From: Ensifer sesbaniae
GTDB lineage: Bacteria > Pseudomonadota > Alphaproteobacteria > Rhizobiales > Rhizobiaceae
Reading direction: 5' to 3'
Length of the DNA: 64,000 bases
Assembly: GCF_013283665.1 (NCBI RefSeq)
Contig: NZ_JABEKU010000001.1
Location: 2,046,001-2,110,000, forward strand
Part shown: positions 36,837 to 46,212 of the stretch, piece by piece
How positions within the stretch are numbered: position 1 is the first letter of the stretch
Layout: each line of letters starts with the position of its first letter
Position numbers and translations under genes: made by a program
Notes under the pieces: model-generated
What the model was told of the DNA's origin: nothing
The model's input: only the letters and a program-made list of their open reading frames with translations
Database searches by the model: none

Positions 36837-37079
36837 GTGATCAAGGCACGTGTAACCGTGACGCTGAAAAACGGCGTTCTCGATCCGCAGGGCAAGGCAA
36901 TCGAAGGCGCTCTCGGCGCGCTCGGCTTCGACGGCATCGGCCAGGTCCGCCAGGGCAAGGTCTTCGATCTGCAGATCGAATCCGCAGACAAGGCCAAGGC
37001 CGAGGAAGACCTCAAGGCCATGTGCGAAAAGCTGCTCGCCAACACGGTGATCGAGAACTACAGCATCTCGTTCGCCTGA
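36837..37079 (+). CDS. purS: phosphoribosylformylglycinamidine synthase subunit PurS
   Basis: 80 aa. PurS is the small dimeric bridge that links the glutaminase PurQ with the synthetase PurL in the three-subunit FGAM synthase. The family pattern KARVTVTLKNGVLDPQGKAI, with the QGK motif, is present, and the length is standard. Translation starts at GTG, with GGGGAA upstream. Both partner subunits are in this window, purQ 0.6 kb downstream and purL 4.5 kb downstream. Confidence 0.95.
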   Translation: MIKARVTVTLKNGVLDPQGKAIEGALGALGFDGIGQVRQGKVFDLQIESADKAKAEEDLKAMCEKLLANTVIENYSISFA

Positions 37080-37099
37080 TCTGCTTGAGGGTGCTGCCG

Positions 37100-37657
37100 A
37101 TGTCGGCGCAAAGTCAGGATACGGCAGTATCGAAGTTCATGAGCTATATCCTGCGGCATGCGCCGCAGGAAGCCGGCCTGAAACTCGATGCTCAGGGCTG
37201 GGTCGCCTTTTCTGATCTGGCTGCAGCCGTAAGGGCACGTTTCGGCATCGGCGACGAGGATTTGCTGCGGATCATCGAGCAAAATCCGAAGCAGCGTTTT
37301 ACGCTGGCCGGCGAACGCATAAGAGCGGCCCAGGGCCACAGCGTCACGATCGACATCGGGCTTGAGGCTCGGGTGCCGCCCAAGGCGCTGTATCACGGCA
37401 CCCAGGCGGACAAGGTCACTGCCATCCTGAATGTCGGTCTCTTGAAGATGGATCGCCAGCATGTGCATCTGTCGACCGACCGGATGACAGCGGAAACCGT
37501 TGCGAAGCGCCGGCGCGGCCAGTCGGCGATACTGAAAATAGATGCCGAGCACATGCATTTGGACGGCGGGGTATTCTTCCTGTCGGAAAACGGTGTATGG
37601 CTCACCGAAACTGTAAAGCCAGATTACATCTCGCCGCTAACGGAGACAGAGATATGA
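37100..37657 (+). CDS. kptA: RNA 2'-phosphotransferase (KptA/Tpt1 family)
   Basis: 185 aa. KptA/Tpt1 enzymes remove an internal 2'-phosphate from RNA using NAD+, producing ADP-ribose cyclic phosphate; in eukaryotes this finishes tRNA splicing, while the bacterial role is unresolved. Visible residues: Arg19-His20 in ILRHAP, YHGT (98-101) and HVHLS (121-125), which build the catalytic and NAD-binding sites, and the GVWLTE end is typical. The ATG at 37100 has GAGGGTG upstream; the frame further upstream only overlaps purS. It follows purS by 20 nt and overlaps purQ by 4 nt (ATGA), so it is embedded in the purine operon. Confidence 0.93.
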   Translation: MSAQSQDTAVSKFMSYILRHAPQEAGLKLDAQGWVAFSDLAAAVRARFGIGDEDLLRIIEQNPKQRFTLAGERIRAAQGHSVTIDIGLEARVPPKALYHGTQADKVTAILNVGLLKMDRQHVHLSTDRMTAETVAKRRRGQSAILKIDAEHMHLDGGVFFLSENGVWLTETVKPDYISPLTETEI

Positions 37658-38325
37658 AGTCAGCCGTCGTCCAGCTTCCGGGCCTCAACCGCGACCGCGA
37701 CATGATCGCGGCCCTCACCAAGATTTCCGGCAAGGCTCCGGTCACCGTCTGGCAGACGGAGACCGACATTCCGGATGTCGATCTGATCGTCATTCCCGGC
37801 GGCTTCTCCTATGGCGACTATCTGCGCTGTGGCGCGATCGCGGCGCGCATGCCGGTCATGCAGGCGATCAAGGCCAAGGCGGAAAAGGGCGTCAAGGTTC
37901 TCGGCGTCTGCAACGGCTTCCAGATCCTCGTCGAGGCCGGCCTCCTGCCCGGCGCGCTGATGCGCAACGCCTCGCTCAAGTTCGTCTGCCGCGAGATCAA
38001 GCTCGAAGTGGTCAATGCCGAGACCGACTTCACCCGCGCCTATTCGAAGGGCCAGATCATCCGCTCGCCGGTCGCCCACCATGACGGCAACTATTTTGCC
38101 GACGCCGAGACGCTGAAGACGATCGAAGGCAACGGCCAGGTGGTGTTCCGCTATGCCGAAGGCACCAACCCGAACGGCTCGATGAACGATATCGCCGGCG
38201 TGATGAATGCCGGGGGCAACGTGCTCGGCATGATGCCGCATCCGGAAAACCTGATCGAAGCGGCACATGGCGGCTCTGACGGCCGCGGTCTCTTCGCATC
38301 GGCGCTCGAAGTAATCGCCGCTTAA
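37654..38325 (+). CDS. purQ: phosphoribosylformylglycinamidine synthase subunit PurQ
   Basis: 223 aa class I glutamine amidotransferase that supplies ammonia to PurL. The nucleophile is Cys86 in GVCNGFQIL, and MPHPEN near the C-terminus gives the His-Glu pair. The start [17 protein letters not shown] is family typical; the ATG overlaps the kptA stop codon, which indicates coupling, and CGGAGA lies about 9 nt before it. The frame is open further upstream only as an overlap with kptA. Confidence 0.97.
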   Translation: MKSAVVQLPGLNRDRDMIAALTKISGKAPVTVWQTETDIPDVDLIVIPGGFSYGDYLRCGAIAARMPVMQAIKAKAEKGVKVLGVCNGFQILVEAGLLPGALMRNASLKFVCREIKLEVVNAETDFTRAYSKGQIIRSPVAHHDGNYFADAETLKTIEGNGQVVFRYAEGTNPNGSMNDIAGVMNAGGNVLGMMPHPENLIEAAHGGSDGRGLFASALEVIAA

Positions 38326-38364
38326 CCATCCGGCTGATAGAAGGCATCTCCGACCCATCCCCAA

Positions 38365-38790
38365 ATGCGATCGAGACCGTCGATGCCTTCATTCTTCCCT
38401 GGACGCCTGACCGGCCTCGCCTGTGCGACGCTTGGCCTGACCCTGCTCGCAGCCTGCCAGTCGCCAAAGCCGCCGGCGCCAAGCCCGAATACGGCCGCGC
38501 TGCCGACGATGGAGCGCGTGGCGCTTGGTGCCAACAGCTGCTGGTTCAAATCGGGCGATCCGGAGTTCAAGTCCTATCGCCTGGCGCCCGAGCTCAATTC
38601 CTTCTCCGGCCGCCCCCGCGTTCTGATCGTGCCGCGCAAGTCGCCGGAGGCCCGACCGCTCGCCGTTGTTCAGGCCGAGGGTAACCCGGCACGCCTGCAG
38701 GCCTTCGGGCCGTTGATGAGCGAACCGGTCGGCACGCGCATGGCCACCGATATCAAGCGCTGGGCCGCCGGCGGCCAGGGCTGCAAATAG
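38365..38790 (+). CDS. predicted lipoprotein, function unknown
   Basis: 141 aa. The N-terminus ends in a lipobox LLAAC with Cys31, so the mature protein should be lipid-anchored in the envelope. The rest is proline-rich then mixed, with three further cysteines (one at 20 in the signal, others near 59 and 140) and no family that I recognise. An alternative ATG seven codons in (38383) would also give a good signal peptide. It begins 39 nt after purQ, so it may be read through from the purine operon, and a GC-rich hairpin follows it. Confidence 0.7.
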   Translation: MRSRPSMPSFFPGRLTGLACATLGLTLLAACQSPKPPAPSPNTAALPTMERVALGANSCWFKSGDPEFKSYRLAPELNSFSGRPRVLIVPRKSPEARPLAVVQAEGNPARLQAFGPLMSEPVGTRMATDIKRWAAGGQGCK

Positions 38791-38816
38791 CCCCAAGGCG
38801 AATTGTCGAATCGATG

Positions 38817-38850
38817 CAAGGGCCGGCCGTCCTGAGGGCGCCGGCCCTTG
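38817..38850 (+). terminator. GC-rich hairpin after the lipoprotein gene
   Basis: An 11-bp stem CAAGGGCCGGC/GCCGGCCCTTG with a 12-nt loop. No good T-run follows (GTGTATTG), so termination may be weak or factor-assisted. Confidence 0.5.
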
Positions 38851-38934
38851 GTGTATTGTCCGTCAGTCGTTTCCGACCCAATAAGGTAAAGCATGCCGTT
38901 GTCGCAAAACGGTTGCGCAGCTTTGTCGACATTC

Positions 38935-39189
38935 TCAGCGCCAGAACGGCACAGCCGACTCCCGGCGCGCATCCTTCGCGGAAACGCCGATATCCTTAAG
39001 TTGCCAGTCGCTCATTTCCCCGAGGGCCAGACGGCCGCGCCGCTTCGCCGCCAGTTCGCAATAAAAACCCCAAAGTCGCCTAAGCACGCTCTCGCGCTGT
39101 TGCGAATAATCGCCGCCCAGCAATGCGCTGCTGCACGCGACGGACTTAGCACCCGGGCGGGACAAACAAATTGTATCGATTGTACTCAT
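38935..39189 (-). CDS. DUF1127 protein
   Basis: 84 aa from the ATG at 39189, which has GGGG at good spacing; an in-frame ATG 17 codons upstream has none. The C-terminal segment LALGEMSDWQLKDIGVSAKDARRE is the DUF1127 signature, a small arginine-rich motif family. In related Alphaproteobacteria some DUF1127 proteins affect phosphate uptake and RNA turnover. Residues before it, including LRRLWGFYCELAAKRRGR, fit the usual amphipathic part. It is divergent from the MocR-type regulator that starts 83 nt away. Confidence 0.82.
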   Translation of the reverse strand: MSTIDTICLSRPGAKSVACSSALLGGDYSQQRESVLRRLWGFYCELAAKRRGRLALGEMSDWQLKDIGVSAKDARRESAVPFWR

Positions 39190-39263
39190 TGATAACCCCA
39201 ATGCAGCGATTGCTATCGTTGTCTTGGTGATAATTGACATATTTCGCGCTGTAACCTAAAGAA

Positions 39264-39278
39264 TTGTCACTATGACAA
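39264..39278. promoter_or_regulatory. inverted repeat over the MocR-type start codon
   Basis: TTGTCA-CTA-TGACAA, a perfect 6-bp inverted repeat that includes the ATG at 39272. It may be an autoregulatory operator for the regulator or a site shared with the divergent DUF1127 gene. Assigned by symmetry only. Confidence 0.4.
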
Positions 39279-40690
39279 ATTGGCTCCCGGACATTCAGCA
39301 GGGTCACGGTCCGCTCTATGCGCGGATTGCCGACCAGATCGAACAGGCAATCGGCAGTGGCGCCCTTCCCGTCGGCGCCAAATTGCCACCCCAGCGCAAC
39401 CTCGCCTACGATATCGGCGTGACAATCGGTACGATTGGGCGCGCCTACAACATCGTGCGCGAACGCGGACTGGTGAGCGGCGAAGTCGGCCGCGGCACCT
39501 ATGTGCTCGATCATCCCGAGAGCCGCCCGCCGGAACAGGCGGATCCGCTGACGACCTCTCTCGCCGGCACCCGGCCGCTCGTGGCACCTGCCGGAAAATT
39601 GCGATTTGACAGCACGGCGGCACCTGATATCGGCCAAGGCACGGTGTTGAGCGAGTTGCTTGGCGAAATCAGCCACGACCACCATGCGGACATTGCAAGC
39701 TACGCACGCAACTTTCCGGACCATTGGTTCGAGGCGGGTTGCCTGTGGCTGGCGCGCGGCGGCTTCCGCCCGAAGCCGGAAAACATCGTGCCGACGCTCG
39801 GTGCCCATGCGGCCGTCGTCGCGGTCATCACTGCGGTCACGGCGCCCGGCGACCGCATCGCTTTCGAGACGCTCACCTATTCGCAGGTGAGTCGCAGCGC
39901 CGGCCTCGTCGGCCGCCGCACGACGCTGGTCGAATCCGACGAGTTCGGCATGATCCCGGAGGATTTCGAGCGCGTCTGCGCCCAACAGCATCCGAAGCTC
40001 GCCTTCCTGATGCCGAGCGCACAGAACCCGACCGTCGCCGTCATGCCGCTTGCCCGCCGCCAGGCGATCGCCGAGATCGCCCGCAAATATGGCGTCTGGC
40101 TGGTGGAGGACGATCTCTATGGTGCGATGACCGGTGATCAGACGCCGCTCTTGGCTGAGCTTGCGCCGGAACGCACCTTCCTGGTCGGCGGTCTTTCTAA
40201 GTCGGTGGCAGCCGGTGTTCGCGGCGGCTGGGTCGCCTGCCCTCCGCATTTCAGCCAGCGCATCCGCATTGCGCACAAGATGGTGAGCGGCGGCCTGCCG
40301 TTCATCCTGGCTGAGCTTTGCGCACGGCTCGTGCTTTCCGGCTCGGCTGCAATCCTGCGCAGCAAGGGCATCGAAGAGGTGCGTGCCCGCGAGGCGATGG
40401 CTCGCGAAATCTTCGAGGGCATCGAGTTCACCTCGCACCCCTGCATTCCGTTCCTCTGGATGAAGTTGCCGGATCCGTGGCTCTCCGGCACGTTCAAGCA
40501 AGCGGCACTGCAGGAAGGCGTGCTCGTCGATGACGAGGACGAGTTCAAGGGCGGACGCACCGACCGCGTCTTCCATCGGATTCGCATCGGCTTTTCCTCG
40601 CCGCCGGACCGGGCCCAGGTGAGCGCAGGTTTTCAGACGCTGAAGCGGCTGCTCGACAGCGGGCGCGCCGGTTACGACAGTTTCGAGTAA
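39272..40690 (+). CDS. MocR-family regulator (GntR helix-turn-helix plus aminotransferase domain)
   Basis: 472 aa. An N-terminal GntR winged helix (about 8-80, LYARIADQIEQAIGSGALPVG and LPPQRNLAYDIGV) is fused to a fold type I aminotransferase domain. The PLP lysine is Lys310 in GGLSKSVAAG, and SAQNPTV and VEDDLYGAM supply other PLP contacts. MocR proteins sense PLP or amino compounds and usually control a neighbouring gene; the nearest divergent gene encodes a DUF1127 protein, and PagL lies downstream. No enzymatic activity should be assumed. Confidence 0.92.
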   Translation: MTNWLPDIQQGHGPLYARIADQIEQAIGSGALPVGAKLPPQRNLAYDIGVTIGTIGRAYNIVRERGLVSGEVGRGTYVLDHPESRPPEQADPLTTSLAGTRPLVAPAGKLRFDSTAAPDIGQGTVLSELLGEISHDHHADIASYARNFPDHWFEAGCLWLARGGFRPKPENIVPTLGAHAAVVAVITAVTAPGDRIAFETLTYSQVSRSAGLVGRRTTLVESDEFGMIPEDFERVCAQQHPKLAFLMPSAQNPTVAVMPLARRQAIAEIARKYGVWLVEDDLYGAMTGDQTPLLAELAPERTFLVGGLSKSVAAGVRGGWVACPPHFSQRIRIAHKMVSGGLPFILAELCARLVLSGSAAILRSKGIEEVRAREAMAREIFEGIEFTSHPCIPFLWMKLPDPWLSGTFKQAALQEGVLVDDEDEFKGGRTDRVFHRIRIGFSSPPDRAQVSAGFQTLKRLLDSGRAGYDSFE

Positions 40691-40782
40691 CTATGAAAAT
40701 CGACGGGGTGACTTTCGTGCAAGGTTGCGCAACATACTACTTTAGCAGTTTTGCGCACATGATTCGCTCGTAAGGATTCCGC

Positions 40783-41364
40783 ATGCCGCTACCCGTCAAC
40801 GCCGCCTCGTCGCTTCGCCTCGCCTATCTTCTTCTCGCTACGACCACGTTGACCATCGCCGCACCGGCCTTTGCTGCGGATGGCGTTTTCGATGAGATGC
40901 GCTTCGGCGTCACGACGTCGATCGCTTCCGGCGACAAGCAGGAGGACGGGGTGTTTCCGTCGTTCACCGTGTATTTCGATCCGCTCGATGCCGATGGGGC
41001 GATCGACCTCGGCGAAAAGCTGCTGCGGCCGCGCATCCATGCGGGCGCAGCGGTTGCGACGTCGTCCAACGGCGTCAATCAGGCCTATGCCGGTTTGAGC
41101 TGGACCTTCGACATGACGAAGCGCCTGTTCGTCGAGTTCGGCGCCGGCGGTACGGTTCATGACGGCGACCTCGACAATCCGAATGGTTCCGGGCCGGAGC
41201 TCGGCTGCCGCTTCCTCTTCCGCGAATACGCCGCTGCCGGTGTCCGTCTCGATGAGCACTGGAACGTCTCGGCAACCGTGGAACATGCTTCGCATGCCAA
41301 TCTGTGCGACGGTCCGAACAATGGCTTGACACGCGCCGGCCTCGCGCTCGGTTACAAGTTCTGA
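40783..41364 (+). CDS. PagL-like acyloxyacyl hydrolase (lipid A 3-O-deacylase family)
   Basis: 193 aa. A signal peptide ends near residue 31 (PAFAA). The mature part is an eight-strand outer-membrane beta-barrel size and ends in an aromatic residue after ALGYKF, as expected. The family's catalytic motif appears as His168-Ala-Ser170 in VEHASHANLC, followed by PNNGLTRAGLALGY, so it may remove a 3-linked acyl chain from lipid A. It stands alone 92 nt after the MocR gene; a 10-bp palindrome GTTGCGCAAC at 40724-40733 lies upstream of its start. Confidence 0.85.
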   Translation: MPLPVNAASSLRLAYLLLATTTLTIAAPAFAADGVFDEMRFGVTTSIASGDKQEDGVFPSFTVYFDPLDADGAIDLGEKLLRPRIHAGAAVATSSNGVNQAYAGLSWTFDMTKRLFVEFGAGGTVHDGDLDNPNGSGPELGCRFLFREYAAAGVRLDEHWNVSATVEHASHANLCDGPNNGLTRAGLALGYKF

Positions 41365-41563
41365 CGGCGGCCGCCGCACGAGCCTTCGGGAAAGCTCTCT
41401 CCACGGGCGTCAGCCGCTGTTGATCGCCCGTATTTTTCTGTCGCGCCGCGCCGCAGCATAGGCTAAAGAAGCCGCAAAGCGCCCCCTGTTTCTGTTGCGG
41501 TTCGCACGCGCCATATTCCTCTTAAGTGAATTGCGCGCCGCCCGAAGGATTTGACGGTCGACG

Positions 41564-43795
41564 ATGACGATTTCCAACACCCGCCCCATCACCCCGGACC
41601 TCATCGCATCGCACGGGCTGAAGCCCGACGAATACGAGCGCATCCTGAGCCTGATCGGGCGCGAGCCGACCTTTACCGAACTCGGCATCTTCTCGGCGAT
41701 GTGGAACGAGCACTGCTCCTACAAGTCTTCGAAGAAGTGGCTGCGCACGCTGCCGACCAAGGGACCGCGCGTCATCCAGGGCCCGGGCGAAAACGCCGGC
41801 GTCGTCGACATCGATGACGGCGACTGCGTCGTCTTCAAGATGGAGAGCCACAACCACCCATCCTATATCGAGCCCTACCAGGGTGCCGCGACCGGCGTCG
41901 GCGGCATCCTGCGCGACGTCTTCACCATGGGCGCGCGCCCGGTTGCGGCGATGAACGCGCTTCGCTTCGGCTCGCCGGATCATCCGAAGACCCGCCACCT
42001 GGTTTCGGGCGTCGTTGCCGGCGTCGGCGGTTACGGCAACTCCTTCGGCGTTCCGACCGTCGGCGGTGAGGTCGAGTTCGACGCCCGCTACAACGGCAAC
42101 ATCCTCGTCAACGCCTTTGCCGCCGGCCTCGCCAAGAGCGACGCTATCTTCTATTCCAAGGCCGAAGGCGTCGGCCTTCCGGTCGTCTATCTCGGCGCCA
42201 AGACCGGCCGTGATGGTGTCGGCGGCGCGACCATGGCGTCCGCCGAGTTCGACGAGTCGATCGAAGAGAAGCGCCCGACCGTTCAGGTCGGCGACCCCTT
42301 CACCGAAAAGTGCCTGCTCGAAGCCTGCCTCGAACTGATGCAGACCGGCGCCGTCATCGCCATCCAGGACATGGGTGCAGCCGGCCTTACCTGCTCGGCG
42401 GTCGAAATGGGCGCCAAGGGCGACCTCGGCATCGAGCTCGATCTCGACAAGGTGCCGGTGCGTGAAGAGCGCATGACCGCCTACGAAATGATGCTGTCGG
42501 AAAGCCAGGAGCGCATGCTCATGGTGCTGGAGCCCGCCAAGGAAGAGGTTGCCAAGGCGATCTTCGTCAAGTGGGGCCTCGATTTCGCGATCGTCGGCAA
42601 GACCACCGACGACCTACGCTTCCGCATCCTGCACCAGGGCGAACAGGTCGCCGATCTGCCGATCAAGGAACTGGGTGATCAGGCACCGGAATATGACCGC
42701 CCCTGGACCCCGGCAAAGACCCCTGCTCCGCTGGCAACCAACGACATCCCGGCTGCCGATGTCGCAGACGCGCTCGTCAAGCTCGTCGGTTCGGCCAACA
42801 ACTCGTCGCGCCGCTGGGTCTACGAGCAGTACGACACGCTGATCCAGGGCAACTCGCTGCAGCTTCCCGGCGGTGACGCCGGCGTCGTCCGCGTCGAGGG
42901 CCACGCCTCCAAGGCGCTCGCCTTCTCGTCCGACGTGACGCCGCGTTATGTCGAGGCGGATCCTTACGAAGGCGGCAAGCAGGCCGTCGCCGAGTGCTGG
43001 CGCAACCTGACGGCAACCGGCGCGCTACCGCTGGCGGCCACCGACAACCTCAATTTCGGCAACCCGGAGCGTCCGGAGATCATGAGCCAGTTCGTCCATG
43101 CGATCAAAGGCATCGGCGAAGCCTGCACGGCGCTCGATTTCCCGATCGTCTCCGGCAACGTCTCGCTCTACAACGAGACCAACGGTCAGGCGATCCTGCC
43201 GACCCCGACGATCGGCGGGGTGGGCCTGATCAAGGACTGGTCGAAGATGGCGCGCATCCGCTTCGCGGCGGAAGGCGAGACGATCCTGCTCGCCGGCGCG
43301 CCGGAAGGCCTCGGTTCGCACATCGCCCAGTCGGTCTACATGCGTGACATCCATGGCCGCACCGACGGTCCGGCGCCGCATGTCGATCTCGCCCACGAGC
43401 GCAAGGTCGGCGACTTCGTCCGCGGCCTGATCGTCGACGGCCTTGCGACGGCCGTGCACGACTGCTCGTCGGGTGGCCTGGCGCTTGCCGTCGCCGAAAT
43501 GGCGATGGCCTCGGGCATTGGCGCTACCGTCGACACGGTTGCCGGTCACGACCCGATTGCGACCTTCTATGGCGAAGACCAGGGCCGTTACGTCGTCACC
43601 GTTGCTGCCGGCGCGCTCGACGCGGTTGCAGCACGGGCGAAAGCCGCTGGCGTCTCGCTCCCGGTCATCGGCAAGACCGGCGGCGATGCCGTCAAGCTCG
43701 GCGACGCCGGGGCGGTTCCGGTCGCCGATCTGCGTGCTGCCCACGAAGCCTGGTTCCCGGAGTTCATGCAGGGCGACCTCGCGCCGGAGAACTGA
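41564..43795 (+). CDS. purL: phosphoribosylformylglycinamidine synthase subunit PurL
   Basis: 743 aa. The synthetase subunit of FGAM synthase, converting FGAR to FGAM with ATP and ammonia from PurQ. The small PurL form lacks the glutaminase domain, so PurS and PurQ are needed, and both are present in the window. Motifs [21 protein letters not shown] (with the catalytic histidine), DMGAAGL and PTPTIGGVG are intact. Like the purQ region it has the usual length. AAGGA lies 15 nt upstream of the ATG. A LysR gene follows after 44 nt. Confidence 0.97.
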   Translation: MTISNTRPITPDLIASHGLKPDEYERILSLIGREPTFTELGIFSAMWNEHCSYKSSKKWLRTLPTKGPRVIQGPGENAGVVDIDDGDCVVFKMESHNHPSYIEPYQGAATGVGGILRDVFTMGARPVAAMNALRFGSPDHPKTRHLVSGVVAGVGGYGNSFGVPTVGGEVEFDARYNGNILVNAFAAGLAKSDAIFYSKAEGVGLPVVYLGAKTGRDGVGGATMASAEFDESIEEKRPTVQVGDPFTEKCLLEACLELMQTGAVIAIQDMGAAGLTCSAVEMGAKGDLGIELDLDKVPVREERMTAYEMMLSESQERMLMVLEPAKEEVAKAIFVKWGLDFAIVGKTTDDLRFRILHQGEQVADLPIKELGDQAPEYDRPWTPAKTPAPLATNDIPAADVADALVKLVGSANNSSRRWVYEQYDTLIQGNSLQLPGGDAGVVRVEGHASKALAFSSDVTPRYVEADPYEGGKQAVAECWRNLTATGALPLAATDNLNFGNPERPEIMSQFVHAIKGIGEACTALDFPIVSGNVSLYNETNGQAILPTPTIGGVGLIKDWSKMARIRFAAEGETILLAGAPEGLGSHIAQSVYMRDIHGRTDGPAPHVDLAHERKVGDFVRGLIVDGLATAVHDCSSGGLALAVAEMAMASGIGATVDTVAGHDPIATFYGEDQGRYVVTVAAGALDAVAARAKAAGVSLPVIGKTGGDAVKLGDAGAVPVADLRAAHEAWFPEFMQGDLAPEN

Positions 43796-43839
43796 GACAG
43801 GAACAGCGCCATCACGGCGGATGATTTTCCGGACGCGCC

Positions 43840-44745
43840 ATGTTCGATTGGAACGACCTGAAATATTTTCTCGCCGTGGCGCGCACCGGCTCTACGCTTG
43901 CCGCTGCACGTAGCCTCAGGGTCAATCAGACGACCGTCGCTCGCCGGATCGATGCTCTTGAGCGCGGTCTCGGCCTTGCCCTCTTCGTGCGCCTCCCGAA
44001 CGGTTATCGCCTGACGGAGCGCGGGGAAGCGACCATCGCGCTCGCCGAACAGGTCGAGCAAGGCGCGAGCACGCTGGCCGACACCGCACGCGGGTGGAAC
44101 CGGGCGATCGCCGGAACCGTGCGTGTGACCACGACGGAGATTCTTGCGATCGACGTGGTGGCGCCGCTGGTCTCCGAACTGCGCAGCCAGCACCCGTCAT
44201 TGTCCATTGAATTGATCGCCGATGATCGCAGGCTCGATCTGTCGCGCGGTGAAGTGGATGTCGCGCTGCGCGTCGGCTCCTGCCCGGAAGAGCCGGGCAT
44301 CGTGCGGCGCCGGCTTGCGACCAGCGTGTGGGCACTTCATTGCGCCAAATCCTACGCCGCGCGCCACGGCTTGCCCGGCGCCATCACCGACCTCGGCCGA
44401 CATGAGATCGTCGGCGGCACCGGCGGCCTCGCGGGATTGGGACCTCTCATCGCCTTGCGGAAAGCGGCACCTGACGCCTCGATCGGGATCCACTGCAATT
44501 CCGTGCCCAATCTGATCGCGGCGGTCCGCTCCGGGGTCGCCGTTGGCCCGCTTCCGTGCTGGGCCGCTTCCGCGGACGACGACTTGCTGCGCTGTCCCAT
44601 TCCCGAACTCGAGGCCCGTTCGGATATCTGGCTCCTCTATCACGAAAGCCTGCGCGAGAGCCCGCACGTGCGGCTGTTCCGCGAAGCGGTGACGGCTCGC
44701 TTCGAAGCCGTTCGCCACCGGTTCGAGGGCCTAGGCGGTTTCTGA
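43840..44745 (+). CDS. LysR-family transcriptional regulator
   Basis: 301 aa. The winged helix-turn-helix covers residues 1-62 (MFDWNDLKYFLAVARTGST start, VNQTTVARRIDALE recognition helix), followed by the periplasmic-binding-like effector domain. The target and ligand are unknown. It lies 44 nt after purL on the same strand and converges with a SnoaL-like gene, whose stop codon overlaps its end by 15 nt. No divergent partner gene is available, so the target cannot be guessed from position. Confidence 0.92.
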   Translation: MFDWNDLKYFLAVARTGSTLAAARSLRVNQTTVARRIDALERGLGLALFVRLPNGYRLTERGEATIALAEQVEQGASTLADTARGWNRAIAGTVRVTTTEILAIDVVAPLVSELRSQHPSLSIELIADDRRLDLSRGEVDVALRVGSCPEEPGIVRRRLATSVWALHCAKSYAARHGLPGAITDLGRHEIVGGTGGLAGLGPLIALRKAAPDASIGIHCNSVPNLIAAVRSGVAVGPLPCWAASADDDLLRCPIPELEARSDIWLLYHESLRESPHVRLFREAVTARFEAVRHRFEGLGGF

Positions 44746-45186
44746 CCTATCTTCCGTTGCGGCCGGACAATGGCTCGCCGAGCCTGGAAAGCCCAGTTGC
44801 CGCGCCTGCGAGCCGCCGTCCCGTGCGCCCCAACGCCGGGCGATCTTGCCGTCGGCGAGCTCGAACCATTCGATCGCCTGCAGCTCGTAGGAACGGCCGG
44901 TCGGTTGCTCGAAGTCTAGAAACGGCCCGGTCCATTTGCCGCTTTCGCGCAGGCGAACCACGACGGTGTCGCCGTCGGCAACCATGGACAGGACCTCCAG
45001 CCTCATGTTCAGCCCATGATGAAGGTCGTGCCAGACGCGTGCCGCAAAATCGAAGGCACCGGCGCCCACCACTCCCTGGATCTCCGCGTCGGCGGTAAAG
45101 AGCGGGCGCAACGCCTCGATGTCCCCCGCATTCATCGCCTGCACATAGGCTTTGACCGTCGCCCTGTTCGCCTGATCTCGTGGCAT
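44731..45186 (-). CDS. SnoaL-like (NTF2-fold) protein
   Basis: 151 aa. The NTF2-like cone fold shows in the pattern AYVQAMNAGDIEALRPLFTADAEI, VRLRESGKWTG and YELQAIEWFELADGKIARRWG, as in SnoaL polyketide cyclases and ester cyclases. Most such bacterial proteins have no known substrate. The ATG at 45186 has GGGAGGT upstream; a longer frame exists but lacks family similarity. Its 3' end overlaps the 3' end of the LysR gene by 15 nt. Confidence 0.82.
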   Translation of the reverse strand: MPRDQANRATVKAYVQAMNAGDIEALRPLFTADAEIQGVVGAGAFDFAARVWHDLHHGLNMRLEVLSMVADGDTVVVRLRESGKWTGPFLDFEQPTGRSYELQAIEWFELADGKIARRWGARDGGSQARQLGFPGSASHCPAATEDRSETA

Positions 45187-45488
45187 ATGACCTCCCTGCC
45201 GGCGCCCGGCACATCGGCACGGGCGCTGTTGAAATGACGGGGCGGCAATGGCCTTTCGCCTCGTCTTGCCGCCCCGTCGCGCATTAGAGAGGAACCCGCA
45301 TTTCGCTGCTATCAGCTTTGTCGCAGCGACCCTCTGCAGATTTGCAGAACGGCGATTGCTGTCGACACCTCGTTGCTGCTCACCTGATTCAGCATTTGCG
45401 TTCCGCCCCTGAATCGTGGTTCCCTGATAGTATGGAGCGGTGCAGGCGACGCTGCCGGCACTGCAGAAAAACAAGGAGTTGGCGTATC

Positions 45489-45722
45489 ATGCCCATGACA
45501 CCAGGCGACATCGAAGACATGATCAAGGCCGGGATTCCCGGTGCCAAGGTCACGATCCGCGATCTGGCCGGTGACGGCGACCACTATGCCGCCGAAGTCG
45601 TGGCCGAAGCGTTTCGCGGCAAGACCCGCGTGCAGCAGCACCAGATGGTCTACAATGCGCTCAAGGGCAACATGGGTGGTGTTCTGCACGCCCTCGCCCT
45701 GCAGACAAGCGCGCCGGAGTGA
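45489..45722 (+). CDS. bolA: BolA-family protein
   Basis: 77 aa short BolA of the IbaG/BolA2 type. The family core GAKVTIRDLAGDGDHYAAEVVAEAFRGK with the HYAAEVV strand and the RVQQHQMVYNALKG helix is present; the histidine in QQHQMVYNAL is the conserved ligand that, with a monothiol glutaredoxin, can hold a [2Fe-2S] cluster. The gene for that partner, grxD, lies 490 nt downstream, separated by one small basic protein gene. AAGGAG precedes the ATG by 10 nt. Confidence 0.92.
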   Translation: MPMTPGDIEDMIKAGIPGAKVTIRDLAGDGDHYAAEVVAEAFRGKTRVQQHQMVYNALKGNMGGVLHALALQTSAPE

Positions 45723-45728
45723 GCCGGA

Positions 45729-45977
45729 ATGGCTGATCTGATCAAGGAACTTGTCAGCGGCGTCGTTGACAGCGCGCTGAAGGAAATCCTCAAGAAGACC
45801 GGCGTCAAGCGAACTTCGACCAAGCGGACAAAGCGCCGGGCACGGACAACCTCGTCCGCCGGCGGCGGTATCCTCGGGGATATCCTCGAGGCGGCCATTC
45901 GTAAACCGGCGAAGAAGCAGGTCAGCCGTCGTCGAACGGCCGCGGCCCGCAGCAAGACCCGGCGCCGCACGGCCTGA
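45729..45977 (+). CDS. small very basic protein of unknown function
   Basis: 82 aa, not recognised. The first 24 residues form an amphipathic helix (IKELVSGVVDSALKEILKKTG), then a run of Lys/Arg/Thr, a glycine loop with GGILGDILEAAIRKP, and a C-terminal arginine-rich tail. There are 23 Lys/Arg and few acidic residues, so nucleic acid or ribosome contact is possible. It starts 6 nt after bolA and is probably co-transcribed with it. It precedes grxD by 235 nt, where a RIME intervenes. Confidence 0.7.
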   Translation: MADLIKELVSGVVDSALKEILKKTGVKRTSTKRTKRRARTTSSAGGGILGDILEAAIRKPAKKQVSRRRTAAARSKTRRRTA

Positions 45978-45980
45978 CGA

Positions 45981-46082
45981 CTGCATGTTTCCTTAATTCC
46001 TAGCCGATTTAAGGATAAACATGCAGCAGATCATGGTGCTGCAGCGATCTTTCCGCGTCTGGTACGGCGCGTGAAGCGGTAG
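45981..46082 (-). repeat. RIME-type mosaic element, copy E
   Basis: Reverse orientation. CTGCATGTTTCCTTAATTC ... AAACATGCAG is the second palindrome and CTGCAGCG ... GCGTGAAGCGGTAG the decayed first palindrome. It lies between the basic-protein gene and grxD. Confidence 0.8.
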
Positions 46083-46212
46083 TGGTAATAAAACCACATC
46101 TTGAGGACCATCAATATTTGTTGCGATTGGGTGGTGAAAATCACCGATATGCATGCTATCTAAGACCCAATCGATATCCGGCCCTTGAAGCCGGCGCAGG
46201 AAGGAAGACAAG

